The translations under genes were made by a program, and so were the position numbers. 64,000 nt of DNA from assembly GCF_028462495.1 (NCBI RefSeq), contig NZ_JAQOWX010000017.1:1-64000 (forward strand). Direction: 5' to 3'. This stretch comes from Roseateles_E sp005503085 (GTDB lineage: Bacteria > Pseudomonadota > Gammaproteobacteria > Burkholderiales > Burkholderiaceae_C). How positions within the stretch are numbered: position 1 is the first letter of the stretch; the number at the start of each line of letters is the position of its first letter. Below the pieces are notes generated by a model. It did no database searches. It worked only from the letters and a program-made list of their open reading frames with translations, and was not told the origin of the DNA. This document shows positions 25,451 to 34,777 of this stretch, one piece after another.

Positions 25451-28400
25451 TCAGACCGAACCGTAGTGCAGCACCACCGTGCGCACCTGGTCAAGTCCGA
25501 TGCCGGCATCGCGCTTGAGCGCGCTGAGGGCATAGGCACTCAGGACCTCGTGCCCCAGAGCCGCCACCGCCGCTGGCACCTCCACCCGCAGACCACCGGC
25601 TGCGTCGAAGCTCAGGCGCAGCACGCCGGTTTGCCGGGCCGACAGCAGCAGCATCGCCTCGCCGCTGTAACGAAGGCCGGCCGCCTGCTCCGGCAGCGGC
25701 GTCGGCGCCTGCGAGCCCGGCAGCACCGCCAGGCTGTCGCCCAGGTCGGTCAGCAGATAGCGGCCCAGCGACTCGGGCTGAGCCGCAGCGCGCTGCGAGA
25801 ACACCGGCACATCGGCACGCAGCGGCTGCTCCAGCGCCGGAGCGTCGACGGCGATGCTGTACTGGCCCGCACCGTACAAGGCCTGTTCGGTGTTGAAGCC
25901 GGCGTTGGTGCCGCCGCTCACCAGCTCGCCCACGACACCAGCATCAGCGCCGCTCGGGCCGGCAGCGGCCGTCACAGCGCTTGACGCGGCCTGGGTACCG
26001 TTGCCGTGCTGCGGCTTGACCAGCACCGAAGTCCTGGCATCGCTGGCCGGCGGTGCGTCGATGCTGGCCTGCGTACGGAGTCCGCTGCTGTCGATGCGGT
26101 AGTTGGCAGCGTCGGCACCGCTGAGCTGCACGGCGCTGATCGACACCGGCTTGTCGCGACCCGCGGACGGGTCGGCAAAGCGCCCCTGTGCGGCCACCAG
26201 CAGCTGATCGCCGGGCAGCACGCCAGCAACACGGATCTCGCGCACCTCGGCCTCGCTATTACCGTCATAGACCTTGCCGGCGACGGCGATGTGCTCGGCA
26301 GTGAGCAGGCGCTGCGTGATGTCGCCCTTGGCGGTGCGGCTGCCGGCGTCCAGCTGGTAGTTGCCTGCATCGGCGCCGTTCAGGGCCAGCTTCACGGCCA
26401 CGTCCTTGGCCAGACCGGCGTTCTTGTCGGCAAACTCGCCGCTCAAGCTCATCGTCACCTGGTCACCCGCCACCAGGCCCTGCAGCGCGCCGCCGCTGAC
26501 CGTGGCACTCTTGCTGCCGTCATAGACCTTGGCGGCCACACTGACCGCATCGGCACTGATGACCTTGCGGCTGATGTCGCCCTTGGCGATCTGGCTGCCG
26601 GTGTCGAGCTGGTAGTTGCCGGCGTCGGCGCCGTTCAGGGCCAGCTTCACGGCCACGTCCTTGCCCACCCCGGCGTTCTTGTCGGCAAACTCGCCGCTCA
26701 AGCTCGTCGTCACCTGGTCACCCGCCACCAGGCCCTGCAGTGCGCCGCCGATGACCGTAGCGCTTGTGTTGCCGTCGTAGACCTTGCCCGCCACGCTGAC
26801 CGCATCGGCGCTGATGACCTTGCGGCTGATGTCGCCCTTGGCGATCTGGCTGCCAGTATCGAGCTGGTAGTTGCCGGCATCGGCGCCGTTCAGCGCCAGT
26901 TTCACGGCCACGTCCTTGCCCACCCCGGCGTTCTTGTCGGCAAACTCGCCGCTCAAGCTCGTTGCCACTTGGTCACCCTCCACCAGGCCTTGCAGCGCGC
27001 CGCCACCGAGCGTGGCGGCGGTCGTGCCGTCATAGACCTTGCCGGCCACCGTCACCGCCTCGGCGCTGATCTGCTTGCGGCTGATGTCGCCCTTGGCGGC
27101 CTGGCTGCTGCGGTCGAGCTGGTAGTTGCCGGCATCGGCGCCCTTGAGCGCCAAGGTCACGGCCACATCCTTGGCCGAGCCGACGTTCTTGTCGGCGAAC
27201 TGGCCGCTCAGATCCGTCGCCACCGTGTCACCCGCGACCAGGCCCTCGAGCGCACCGCCGCCGACGCTGGCGACGGTGTTGCCGTCATAGACCTTGCCGG
27301 CCACGCTGACCGCGCCGGCGCTGATGCTCTTGCGGCTGATGTCGCCCTTGGCGATCTGGCTGCCGGCGGCGAGCTGGTAGTTGCCCGCATCGGCACCGCT
27401 CAGGGCCAGCGTCACGGCCACGTCCTTGCCCGAGCCGGCGTTCTTGTCGACGAACTCGCCGCTGAGCGTGCCGCTGACGGTATCGCCGGCCAGCAGGCCC
27501 TGCAGGGTTCCGCCGCTGATCGTCGCGCTGCGGCTGCCGTCATAGACCTTGCCGGCCACGGTCACGGCCCCCGCCGTGATCTGCCGGGGTGTGATGTCGG
27601 CCTTCAGGCTCAGCGTCTGGGTATCGAGCTGATAGTTGCCGGCATCGGTCCCGGTCAGCGCCAGGCTGGCCAGAACGGTCTTGCCGACGCCGACATTCTT
27701 GTCGGCGAAGGAGCCGCTGAAGTTGGCGCCGACAGCATCGCTGCCGACCAGGCCCGTCAGCGCGGCGCTGCCATTGACGGTGGCCGTGCGGTTGCCGTCA
27801 TACACCTTGGACGCCGCCGTCACGCCACCGCCGCTGACCGAAATGGTCTTGCGGCTGATGTCGCCGGCCCAGGACTCGGCGACCATCTCGTAGCCATAGA
27901 CCTGCACGGCGCCATTGCGCGCGGTGATCGTGGCGGTCTTCACATGGACCGCCTTGTTGCCCACGTTCTTGTCGGCGAACTCGGCCACGCCGTCCTTGAC
28001 GCTGACGATGTCGCCATCAATGCCGGCGCTGACGCTCATCTGCTCGTCGCGCAGCGTCAGCGAGGTATTGCCGTCATAGACCTTGCTGATCGCGCCCGAC
28101 AGGCCCACCACCACCTGGGCGGTCTTGCTGTAGAGCAGGCCATTGCCCGTGCCCAGCACAGCGTCGCCGGCCCTGGCCTTGTACTGCTTGAAGTCGGGAC
28201 TCAGGCCGCCGACCGTGTCCAGCCCAGGGTCGGCCGAATAGACCTCCCAGCTGCCGCCGCCGGCGCTCAGCGCGGCGCTGCCGGCGCGGTTGTGGAAATT
28301 GCCCCCGGCGGCCAGCAGCAGCGGCCTGGCCGCATTGCCGGCATTGCCGGCACGAACCGCCTGGTCCAGCACCAGATCGGCGCCGGCACCGCGGAGGCGG

Positions 28401-31400
28401 ATGTCCACGGTCTTGGAAGCCGTCACGCCCGCCAGACCGTCCGCCGTGCCGACGGTCAGCGCCCGCCCGTTCGTCAGCTTCAGATCGGCCACCTCGGCAG
28501 CCAGCTCGCCCAGCTGATGGCTGCTCGTGTTCAGCGCGGCGTCGCCGTTGCTGCGCAGCGCCAGCTTGGCTGCCGTCAGCACGCCGCTCGCGCTGATGGC
28601 CTGGCCGCCGCCGGTACTCAGCGCCAGCGTGCTGCCGGTGGCCGTCACGGCGCCCTTCAGGGCCAGCGCGCTGTTCTGGGCATGCAGACGGACATGGCCC
28701 TGGTTGGCGATGGCATGGTCGGTGCGCAGCTCGCGGCCGCGAATCTCCAGCTCACCGACGGCCAGGCTCAGGTCCCCCATCGCTTCCAGCGTGTTGCGGT
28801 CACTGCCGATCACCAGCTTCTTGACGCCATTGAAGCGGGCCAGCGAACTCTGGCTCAGGCCGCCGCCACCGAAGAAGATCAGCGAGTTGGCATCCGGCGT
28901 GTCGTAGCTGATGGTCGCGGCAGCCTGCCCCGACAGCTGAGTGCTGGCGTCGGCGGCGTTCAGCTGAGCGCCGCGCAGGTTCAGCGTCGCGGCGCTGTTG
29001 TTGAACTTGATCGGCGCGTTGACGCCGAGGGTCTGCTGGGCCCTCAGGTTCACCGTTGGCGCGCTGCCGGCCATGATCTCCAAACCGGCCAGGCCGTCCA
29101 CCGTGCCCAGGCCGAAGCTGCCGATGCGGTTCGGCGCAATCGTGGTGTCGCCGCCGACCTTGAGCGCCAGCTTGTTGAAGTCAAAGCTGGCGTTGCTGAT
29201 CTCGGCGCCGCCGCCGGCCGTGATGGCCAGATTGGCAGCCGCCACGCCGCCGTTGATGCCCTCGACCCGCGCGCTGCTCATCAGATGCACCGAGCTGGCG
29301 GTGGTGCTGATGTCGCCGTCGAAGACCAGATTGCCGCCATCGACACGGCCTATCGCCAAGGTCGCGGCATTGATCTGACCGGTCGCGGCGCTGTCCAGGC
29401 CCGTGCCCAGGTGCAGCTCGTTGGCTGCCTTCATCTGGCGTATCGTCACCTTGCCGGTGCCACCGTTGGCCGTCACGGCCTTGCTGATATGGACCGTATC
29501 GCCGGTCAGCGTGAGACCGCCGCCGGTATTGGTCAGGGTGCCGGCCGTGATGTCCACGGTCTTGTTGACCATCTCGAAATGGCCGCTGGCATTGAAGCTG
29601 AAGTCGCCGGCCACGCTGATGGTGCCGGTGCCGTCCTCACGGCCTATGATCAGGTTCTTGACGCCGGGCAGCTTCGCCAGGGTGGCGGCCGAGGCAAAGC
29701 CGCCGGCATCGCCCAGCACCATATTGGTGGCCTTGTCATGGGGCTCCAGACGCAGCGAAGCGGTGCTGAGGTTGTTCAGCGTGGCGCCGCCCCAGTCGAT
29801 GCCGCTGGCACGCAGGGTCAGGGTGCCGGTACCGGTGTCCAGGCTCACGCCCACATTGCCGAAGCGGATGATGCCGTCGGTGTAGATGCTGGCGCCGCCC
29901 TTCATCGTGAAGGCGGTGTTGACATCCAGGTCGCCGCTGGCATGGATCTCACCCGCCAGGGTCTTGGGGCCGTTCGGACCTCTGCCACCCGGGTAGGTGC
30001 CGGTCTCGCGATCAAAGAAGACACGTCCGCTGTCAACATCGATCCGCCCGTTCATCGTGATGCCGCCGTGGCCGGACGCCAGATAGACATTGCCACCCGC
30101 AGAGCTGATCGGTGCATTCAGAGTGAAGGCGCCGCCCGTGCCAGAATCGGCATCGGCCCACAGCCGCACATAACCGCCCTGGGTGGAGACGCTGCCGCCG
30201 ATGGTGATGCCATTCGCGCCGAAAACCGTGATGGTGCCGGCATCGACGCTGCCCGGGGTCGCGCTGCCCAGGTCGTAGTTCCGCAATGCGCCAGCAGGGT
30301 TGCTGCCGGCACCGCTCGCGACCAGGTGGGGCACATTGATCACCGAGGCACTGCCGCCATTGATGCTGTCGGCCCCGCCAGAATTCCAGTTCGACGCGAT
30401 CAGCAGGATGCCGGCATTGCCGTTCACGCGCAGGGTGTCGTTCTTCTGCTCGAAGCGGATGACGCCGATCTTGTCCCCCGGGTCCGCGCTCATCCGCCCA
30501 CCGCGCCCGGCGACGGCCGTGAAGCTGACACCGTCGGCCAGGTCCAGCACGCCGTCCGTGCTGCCGGTGGCACGAAGATCCTTGAAGGTGATGTTGTTGG
30601 TCGCCTCCAGCACGATATTGGCCGTCTGCGCCTCCAGGTCCTTCTCGTAGACCACGGAGCCCCCGATGGCGCCGGAACCGCTGCCACCACCACGGATCTC
30701 CAGCGAGGCCGGGTCCAGCAGCAGATCACCGGTGCGACCCTTGGCGGCCCGGGCATCGGTACGGCCGCTGTAGTTCAAGGTCTGCTTGCCCGACACCTCG
30801 GCGCGGCCGCCGTCACCGCCCTGGCTGCCACCCTTCACCTCGATCGTGCCGGCGAAGCGGGTCGCGTCGTCCGACCAGAACACCACCTCGCCGCCCTGGC
30901 CCTGCCGGCCCGCATTGGCGCGCGCCGTCACGCCCGCCTCGGCCGTCACCGTCGTGGCATTGCGCTGGCTGGCGTCCTTGCCCTGCCAGCCGCCGCCCAC
31001 ATGGATCTGCCCGCCACCGGCCGCGCCGCTAGCGTCCAGCGTCGCGCCACCGTCCAGCCGGATGTGCTCGCCGGTTACCTGGATACGTCCGCCCTGGCCA
31101 CCGCTGGCGTCCAGCCGGCCGCCGACATGAACCTCGCCCTGCGCGCCGCCGTCCAGCACGATACGCCCGCCCTGCTGGCTCAGGCCCTGGGCCTCGATCA
31201 CTCCCTCGTTGTTCACCACGCTGGCACGCACCGCACCGGCCGCCGCCGCGCTGAGCTGCACCAGGCCGGCACTGAGCCTGCCGCTATTGGCCACATGGGC
31301 GTCCAGCGCGGCGCGCTCCACCGTCAGGCTGAGCAGACCGTCGCCGGCAAAGTCCAGGCTGACCGCGGCGCCCGCGCCCAGCAGCGCGCTGCCGCCCGGG

Positions 31401-32035
31401 GCCTGGATGCTGCCGCTGTTCTCCACCTGGGGCGCGATCAGCGCCACCACGCCGCCCTCGGCCGCACGCAGCCCGCCCTCGTTGCGCACCGCGCCCGCCA
31501 CCGTACCGGCCTCGAAGCGGCTGCGGCCGGCCAGGAAGTCGGCATCGCTGATCGCCAGCGAGCTGGCCACCAGGCCACCCACATCGACGCTGGCGCCGCG
31601 CCCGAACACCACCCCGTTGGGATTGACCAGCCAGACCTGGCCATTGGCCTGCAGCTTGCCGAAGATGGCGCTGGCGGCCCCGCCGGTGACGCGGTTCAGC
31701 GCCACGCTGTCGCTGCCGGGCTGGACAAACTTCACCTCGGCCTGGCTGCCGATGTCGAAGCTGCTCCAGTTCATCACCAGCTTGTGGCTGGCTTGGTCGA
31801 TCTTCAGCTGGCTGCCGTTCTGGCTCAGCTGGGCCTGGCCGGCGACCACGCTGCCGCCGCTGGGCAGGGCCGCCGGGCTCTGGGCGGCCACGCCGCCACA
31901 GGCCAGCAGGCCGGCCAGCAGCAGCGCGCCCGAGGCGCGCTTGCCGCGGCCGGCGGTGGTCTCGGCCACGGCCACATAGGCCTGGGTCCGCTCGTTCCAG
32001 ATCAGTCGATAGGTGTGATTCAGCGATGAGTTCAT
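25451..32035 (-). CDS. Two-partner secretion exoprotein (TpsA) with filamentous haemagglutinin domain and YDG repeats
   Basis: A 2194-residue secreted adhesin-like protein. It begins with an extended signal peptide region, MNSSLNHTYRLIWNERTQAY and AYVAVAE, typical of very large autotransporters and TPS proteins; the hydrophobic signal ends at VAAQS. Residues about 50-310 are the TPS secretion domain, with the VNPNGVVFG motif. A long beta-helix-like region (about 310-1300) follows, with LDASG/GGDG-rich repeats. Eight YDG repeats span about 1310-1990. The last 200 residues lack repeats and have no anchor I recognise. ATG at 32035 begins the ESPR; the frame is open further upstream but overlaps tpsB. 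It is paired with tpsB, 29 bases upstream. Confidence 0.93.
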   Translation of the reverse strand: MNSSLNHTYRLIWNERTQAYVAVAETTAGRGKRASGALLLAGLLACGGVAAQSPAALPSGGSVVAGQAQLSQNGSQLKIDQASHKLVMNWSSFDIGSQAEVKFVQPGSDSVALNRVTGGAASAIFGKLQANGQVWLVNPNGVVFGRGASVDVGGLVASSLAISDADFLAGRSRFEAGTVAGAVRNEGGLRAAEGGVVALIAPQVENSGSIQAPGGSALLGAGAAVSLDFAGDGLLSLTVERAALDAHVANSGRLSAGLVQLSAAAAGAVRASVVNNEGVIEAQGLSQQGGRIVLDGGAQGEVHVGGRLDASGGQGGRIQVTGEHIRLDGGATLDASGAAGGGQIHVGGGWQGKDASQRNATTVTAEAGVTARANAGRQGQGGEVVFWSDDATRFAGTIEVKGGSQGGDGGRAEVSGKQTLNYSGRTDARAAKGRTGDLLLDPASLEIRGGGSGSGAIGGSVVYEKDLEAQTANIVLEATNNITFKDLRATGSTDGVLDLADGVSFTAVAGRGGRMSADPGDKIGVIRFEQKNDTLRVNGNAGILLIASNWNSGGADSINGGSASVINVPHLVASGAGSNPAGALRNYDLGSATPGSVDAGTITVFGANGITIGGSVSTQGGYVRLWADADSGTGGAFTLNAPISSAGGNVYLASGHGGITMNGRIDVDSGRVFFDRETGTYPGGRGPNGPKTLAGEIHASGDLDVNTAFTMKGGASIYTDGIIRFGNVGVSLDTGTGTLTLRASGIDWGGATLNNLSTASLRLEPHDKATNMVLGDAGGFASAATLAKLPGVKNLIIGREDGTGTISVAGDFSFNASGHFEMVNKTVDITAGTLTNTGGGLTLTGDTVHISKAVTANGGTGKVTIRQMKAANELHLGTGLDSAATGQINAATLAIGRVDGGNLVFDGDISTTASSVHLMSSARVEGINGGVAAANLAITAGGGAEISNASFDFNKLALKVGGDTTIAPNRIGSFGLGTVDGLAGLEIMAGSAPTVNLRAQQTLGVNAPIKFNNSAATLNLRGAQLNAADASTQLSGQAAATISYDTPDANSLIFFGGGGLSQSSLARFNGVKKLVIGSDRNTLEAMGDLSLAVGELEIRGRELRTDHAIANQGHVRLHAQNSALALKGAVTATGSTLALSTGGGQAISASGVLTAAKLALRSNGDAALNTSSHQLGELAAEVADLKLTNGRALTVGTADGLAGVTASKTVDIRLRGAGADLVLDQAVRAGNAGNAARPLLLAAGGNFHNRAGSAALSAGGGSWEVYSADPGLDTVGGLSPDFKQYKARAGDAVLGTGNGLLYSKTAQVVVGLSGAISKVYDGNTSLTLRDEQMSVSAGIDGDIVSVKDGVAEFADKNVGNKAVHVKTATITARNGAVQVYGYEMVAESWAGDISRKTISVSGGGVTAASKVYDGNRTATVNGSAALTGLVGSDAVGANFSGSFADKNVGVGKTVLASLALTGTDAGNYQLDTQTLSLKADITPRQITAGAVTVAGKVYDGSRSATISGGTLQGLLAGDTVSGTLSGEFVDKNAGSGKDVAVTLALSGADAGNYQLAAGSQIAKGDISRKSISAGAVSVAGKVYDGNTVASVGGGALEGLVAGDTVATDLSGQFADKNVGSAKDVAVTLALKGADAGNYQLDRSSQAAKGDISRKQISAEAVTVAGKVYDGTTAATLGGGALQGLVEGDQVATSLSGEFADKNAGVGKDVAVKLALNGADAGNYQLDTGSQIAKGDISRKVISADAVSVAGKVYDGNTSATVIGGALQGLVAGDQVTTSLSGEFADKNAGVGKDVAVKLALNGADAGNYQLDTGSQIAKGDISRKVISADAVSVAAKVYDGSKSATVSGGALQGLVAGDQVTMSLSGEFADKNAGLAKDVAVKLALNGADAGNYQLDAGSRTAKGDITQRLLTAEHIAVAGKVYDGNSEAEVREIRVAGVLPGDQLLVAAQGRFADPSAGRDKPVSISAVQLSGADAANYRIDSSGLRTQASIDAPPASDARTSVLVKPQHGNGTQAASSAVTAAAGPSGADAGVVGELVSGGTNAGFNTEQALYGAGQYSIAVDAPALEQPLRADVPVFSQRAAAQPESLGRYLLTDLGDSLAVLPGSQAPTPLPEQAAGLRYSGEAMLLLSARQTGVLRLSFDAAGGLRVEVPAAVAALGHEVLSAYALSALKRDAGIGLDQVRTVVLHYGSV
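26110..28130 (-). repeat. Tandem YDG-repeat array within tpsA (8 units)
   Basis: Eight copies of a KVYDG-type unit. The shared CATA(G)ACC landmark falls at 26266, 26521, 26776, 27031, 27286, 27541, 27799 and 28075. The first six intervals counted from the low end are five of exactly 255 bases (85 residues) and one of 258; the last is 276. The middle units are nearly identical at DNA level, which points to recent duplication and likely length change by recombination. Each unit reads K-V-Y-D-G ... F-A-D-K-N ... G-A-D-A-G-N-Y-Q-L. Confidence 0.92.
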
Positions 32036-32064
32036 GGGAATTCCTGGTGTTGTGGGGGTTGCGC

Positions 32065-33780
32065 TCAGTAGTTCAGGCTGGCCTGCAGCCACAGGCGCGA
32101 GCGCGCGCTGCGGCCATCGGCGTCCAGGCCATTGGCCTGGCGGCCGGCATTGCCGCCCACGGCACGGGCCCAGGCGGCGCGCATCTGCCAGCGCTCGGCA
32201 TAGAGATTCAGGCCCAGACCGACACCGCCGAGCTGGTAGCCATTGGGTTTGCCCGCCGCCAGGGCTCCGGCCCAGGGCGAGGCATGCAGGCTGACGCGGC
32301 CGCCGTCGACAAAGGCCAGGGCCTGGCCGCGCAGCCGCTCGCCGGCACGGAACTCGCGCCGCAGCTCGACGCTGCCCAGCCAGCCGGCGTCGCCGCTGCC
32401 CTCGCCGACCGCATAGGCCCGCACACCGCCGGGGCCGCCCAGGCCGAACTTCTCCGAGGAGTCCAGATTGCCGCCGGCCAGCTGCGCGCTCAGCGAGCCA
32501 TAGACCGCCCAGTCGCCGGCCGCATCCAGCGCCTGCGTGCGGGCCAGCCGCAGCGAGGCCTTGCTGTAGCCGCCCTGGGTGCGGGCCGTCAGGCCGTCGA
32601 CGGTCTGGTCCAGCGCATTGCCGGCCAGATTGAGCTTGCCGGCGCTGCCGCCCAGCGACCACTCGGTCGAGCCGCCGGCGCCCAGCTCGTCCCAGCGGTT
32701 GCCGAACAGCGCGAACTGCAGGCGCTGCAGGCGCCGCTCGCGCAGATTGCCGCTGGCACTGTCGTCGCTGAGCTGCTTGGCCTCGATGTCGAGCTGGGCC
32801 CAGACATTGCCGGCCCGGCTGCGCTGCAGCGGGTAGCTCAGCCCGGCGCCGACGCTGCGCGCCTGGCCATGCAGGTCCAGCGCCTTCAGCTCGGCGCCGA
32901 TCTTGTAGGCCAGCAGCGAGGCGCCCAGGCTCAGGCGCAGGCCCTGGGGCGTCAGCGGCAGCAGATAGCTGGCGCTGGCCGCCTTGTTGCCGGTGCTGGC
33001 GCTCAGCGACAGGCCCAGACTGTCGCCGCGCTGCAGCGGGTTGGCCAGGCTCAGCAGCGCGCTGGCGCGGGCCGCGCCGGTGTAGCGGTTGCTGAAGTTG
33101 TCGAGGCTGACATTGCCGCGCAGCGCCGCGGTCGGCTCGGCCTTGATCAGCAGCCGGCTGCTGCCGGGCTCGCTGCCGCGCTCCAGGCTGGAGCGGGCGC
33201 TGACGCCGGCCAGATCGTTGATCAGCAGCAGGGCGCGCTCCAGGTCCTCACCGCGCACCGGGCCGGCCGGCAGGGCCGCCTGGGCGATGGCATGGAGCTG
33301 GGCATCGGCCACCGGGCTGCGATTGCCCAGCTGCACCCGCTGCGGCCCGGACTCCAGACGCCCGGCCAGCACCGCGATCTCCAGCTCGCCCTCGCTGAGG
33401 TCCTGGCGCGGCAGATAGGCCCGGGCCAACATGAAGCCCTTGGCCTGCAGCCGGCTCGTCACCCGGCCGGCCAGCGCCTGCAGCTCGGCATGGCTGAGGC
33501 GCTGGCCCAGCGCGCCGGCCACCCAGGCCTGCAGTTCGGCCGCATCGGCCAGACCCTCGGCGCCGCTGAAGCGCACCCGGCTGATCAAGGCCTTGAAGCC
33601 GGCGTTCCGGTCCAGCGCCGTGGCCGGCGCCTCCGCGGGACGCTGCAGGGTCGGACGGCCCGGGCCGCTGTTCAGGCGCTGCTGTTCATTGAGCAGCTGG
33701 CCGGCATCGGGCGCCGCCGCCAGGGCCATCGGGATCAGGGCCATGCCGGCCAGAACGAACTTCTTTTTCTTGGACGCCAT
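32065..33780 (-). CDS. TpsB-type outer-membrane transporter (ShlB/FhaC/HecB family)
   Basis: A 571-residue Omp85-family pore that exports the TpsA protein across the outer membrane. The signal peptide is KKKKFVLAGMALIPMALAAA. An early Gln/Arg/Pro-rich helix segment (LLNEQQRLNSGPGRP) precedes two POTRA-like domains (about 65-210), then a barrel of about 16 strands. The segment around SSEKFGLGGPGGVRAYAVGE carries the VRGY-like loop motif (VRAY) of the family. It ends in LQASLNY with a C-terminal aromatic. ATG at 33780 starts the signal peptide. It is the first gene of a tpsB-tpsA operon, divergent from the REC-AraC regulator. Confidence 0.92.
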   Translation of the reverse strand: MASKKKKFVLAGMALIPMALAAAPDAGQLLNEQQRLNSGPGRPTLQRPAEAPATALDRNAGFKALISRVRFSGAEGLADAAELQAWVAGALGQRLSHAELQALAGRVTSRLQAKGFMLARAYLPRQDLSEGELEIAVLAGRLESGPQRVQLGNRSPVADAQLHAIAQAALPAGPVRGEDLERALLLINDLAGVSARSSLERGSEPGSSRLLIKAEPTAALRGNVSLDNFSNRYTGAARASALLSLANPLQRGDSLGLSLSASTGNKAASASYLLPLTPQGLRLSLGASLLAYKIGAELKALDLHGQARSVGAGLSYPLQRSRAGNVWAQLDIEAKQLSDDSASGNLRERRLQRLQFALFGNRWDELGAGGSTEWSLGGSAGKLNLAGNALDQTVDGLTARTQGGYSKASLRLARTQALDAAGDWAVYGSLSAQLAGGNLDSSEKFGLGGPGGVRAYAVGEGSGDAGWLGSVELRREFRAGERLRGQALAFVDGGRVSLHASPWAGALAAGKPNGYQLGGVGLGLNLYAERWQMRAAWARAVGGNAGRQANGLDADGRSARSRLWLQASLNY

Positions 33781-33982
33781 CAAAGCCTCCGCTGTTACAC
33801 ATGGCGGCTTTATCGGGCGGCGGCAAGAGGGCGGGGTTTGCCAAAAACACCGCCTTCTTTGCTGAAACAGATAAGCGGGGCGGGCGGCGGGTTTATCGGC
33901 GCTTCGGCCGTGCGATAGGCGACACAGCCACTCACTCGGGGGGCTGAGGCCGGTCACGCCGGCTCAACGACAATCGTGAACT
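33781..33982. promoter_or_regulatory. Divergent control region between tpsB and the REC-AraC gene
   Basis: This 202-base region holds an inverted repeat, GGCGGGGTTT (33830-33839) and AAACACCGCC (33845-33854), with one mismatch. Two direct copies of TTTATCGG lie at 33809-33816 and 33892-33899. These are plausible operators for the adjacent response regulator, but no promoter boxes are clear. Confidence 0.4.
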
Positions 33983-34777
33983 ATGTCTCAATTTGTATCT
34001 GATGCTGCCAGCGCCGAGCCGCCCCTGATCCTGCTGATCGACGACGTGCCCGAGGAGCTGCGCTGGCTGACCCAGCTGCTGCGTGCGGACTACCGGCTGG
34101 CGCTGGCGCCCAGCGCCCAGGCCGGCCTGCAGCGCGCCCAGGCGCTGCGGCCCGATCTGATACTGCTGGACATCACGCTGCCCGATATGGACGGGCTGGC
34201 CCTGTGCCGCCTGCTGAAGGCCGACCCGCTGACCGCCGCCATCCCGGTGCTGTTCCTGAGCGCGCACAGCGCCCCGGACTTCCGCACCCAGTGCCTGAGG
34301 CTGGGCGCCGTCGACTACATCTGCAAGCCCTTCCACCCGGAGGAGGTGCTGGCGCGGGTCTGCGTCCATCTGCAGCTCGCCGCGCAGATCCGCCAGGGTC
34401 GCGGTGATGCCGCCGACACCAGCGCGCCGCGCCATCCCGAACAGCCGCTGCTGCAGACCGCCATCCGCTATATCCGCGACCACCTGGCCGAGCTGCAGAG
34501 CGTCAGCCTGGTGGCCCAGCAGGTGGGCATGAGCGAGAAACGGCTGCTGGCCCTGTTCCGCAACCACCTGGGGCAGACCGTCTCGGGCTTCATCAGCGAC
34601 GAGCGGGTGCGCGTCGGCCAGCGCCTGCTGGCCGACACCTTGATGAGCGTGCAGGACATCGCCTTCAGCGTCGGCTACAGCAACCCGGGCAATTTCGCCA
34701 CCGCCTTCCGTGAACGGCACGGCTGCAGCCCGCAGAACTACCGGGAATCGCTGCGCAAACCCAGCCTGATCGCCTGA
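33983..34777 (+). CDS. Response regulator with AraC-type DNA-binding domain
   Basis: A 264-residue REC-AraC protein. Residues 14-130 are a receiver domain: acidic residues in LLIDDVPEE, the phosphoacceptor D63 in LLLDITLPDMDG, and the conserved Lys in YICKPFHPEE. Residues about 155-255 are an AraC/XylS double helix-turn-helix (VSLVAQQVGMSEKRLLALFR and VQDIAFSVGYSNPGNFATAF). It should bind DNA when phosphorylated, probably by the kinase whose ATG overlaps its stop by one base (TGATG). Its position opposite tpsB suggests control of the secretion pair; that is inference. Confidence 0.9.
   Translation: MSQFVSDAASAEPPLILLIDDVPEELRWLTQLLRADYRLALAPSAQAGLQRAQALRPDLILLDITLPDMDGLALCRLLKADPLTAAIPVLFLSAHSAPDFRTQCLRLGAVDYICKPFHPEEVLARVCVHLQLAAQIRQGRGDAADTSAPRHPEQPLLQTAIRYIRDHLAELQSVSLVAQQVGMSEKRLLALFRNHLGQTVSGFISDERVRVGQRLLADTLMSVQDIAFSVGYSNPGNFATAFRERHGCSPQNYRESLRKPSLIA

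Noticed and set aside
26266..28090. A CRISPR array suggested by regular spacing of repeats
   Set aside because: The period is 255 bases, the units are coding and in frame, and they match YDG repeats of an adhesin.
26006..32029. A 2007-codon open frame on the plus strand opposite tpsA
   Set aside because: It mirrors the codon pattern of a long, repetitive, high-GC gene. It has no known domain, is rich in Ala, His, Gln and Gly, and the minus-strand frame has a full ESPR and TPS domain.
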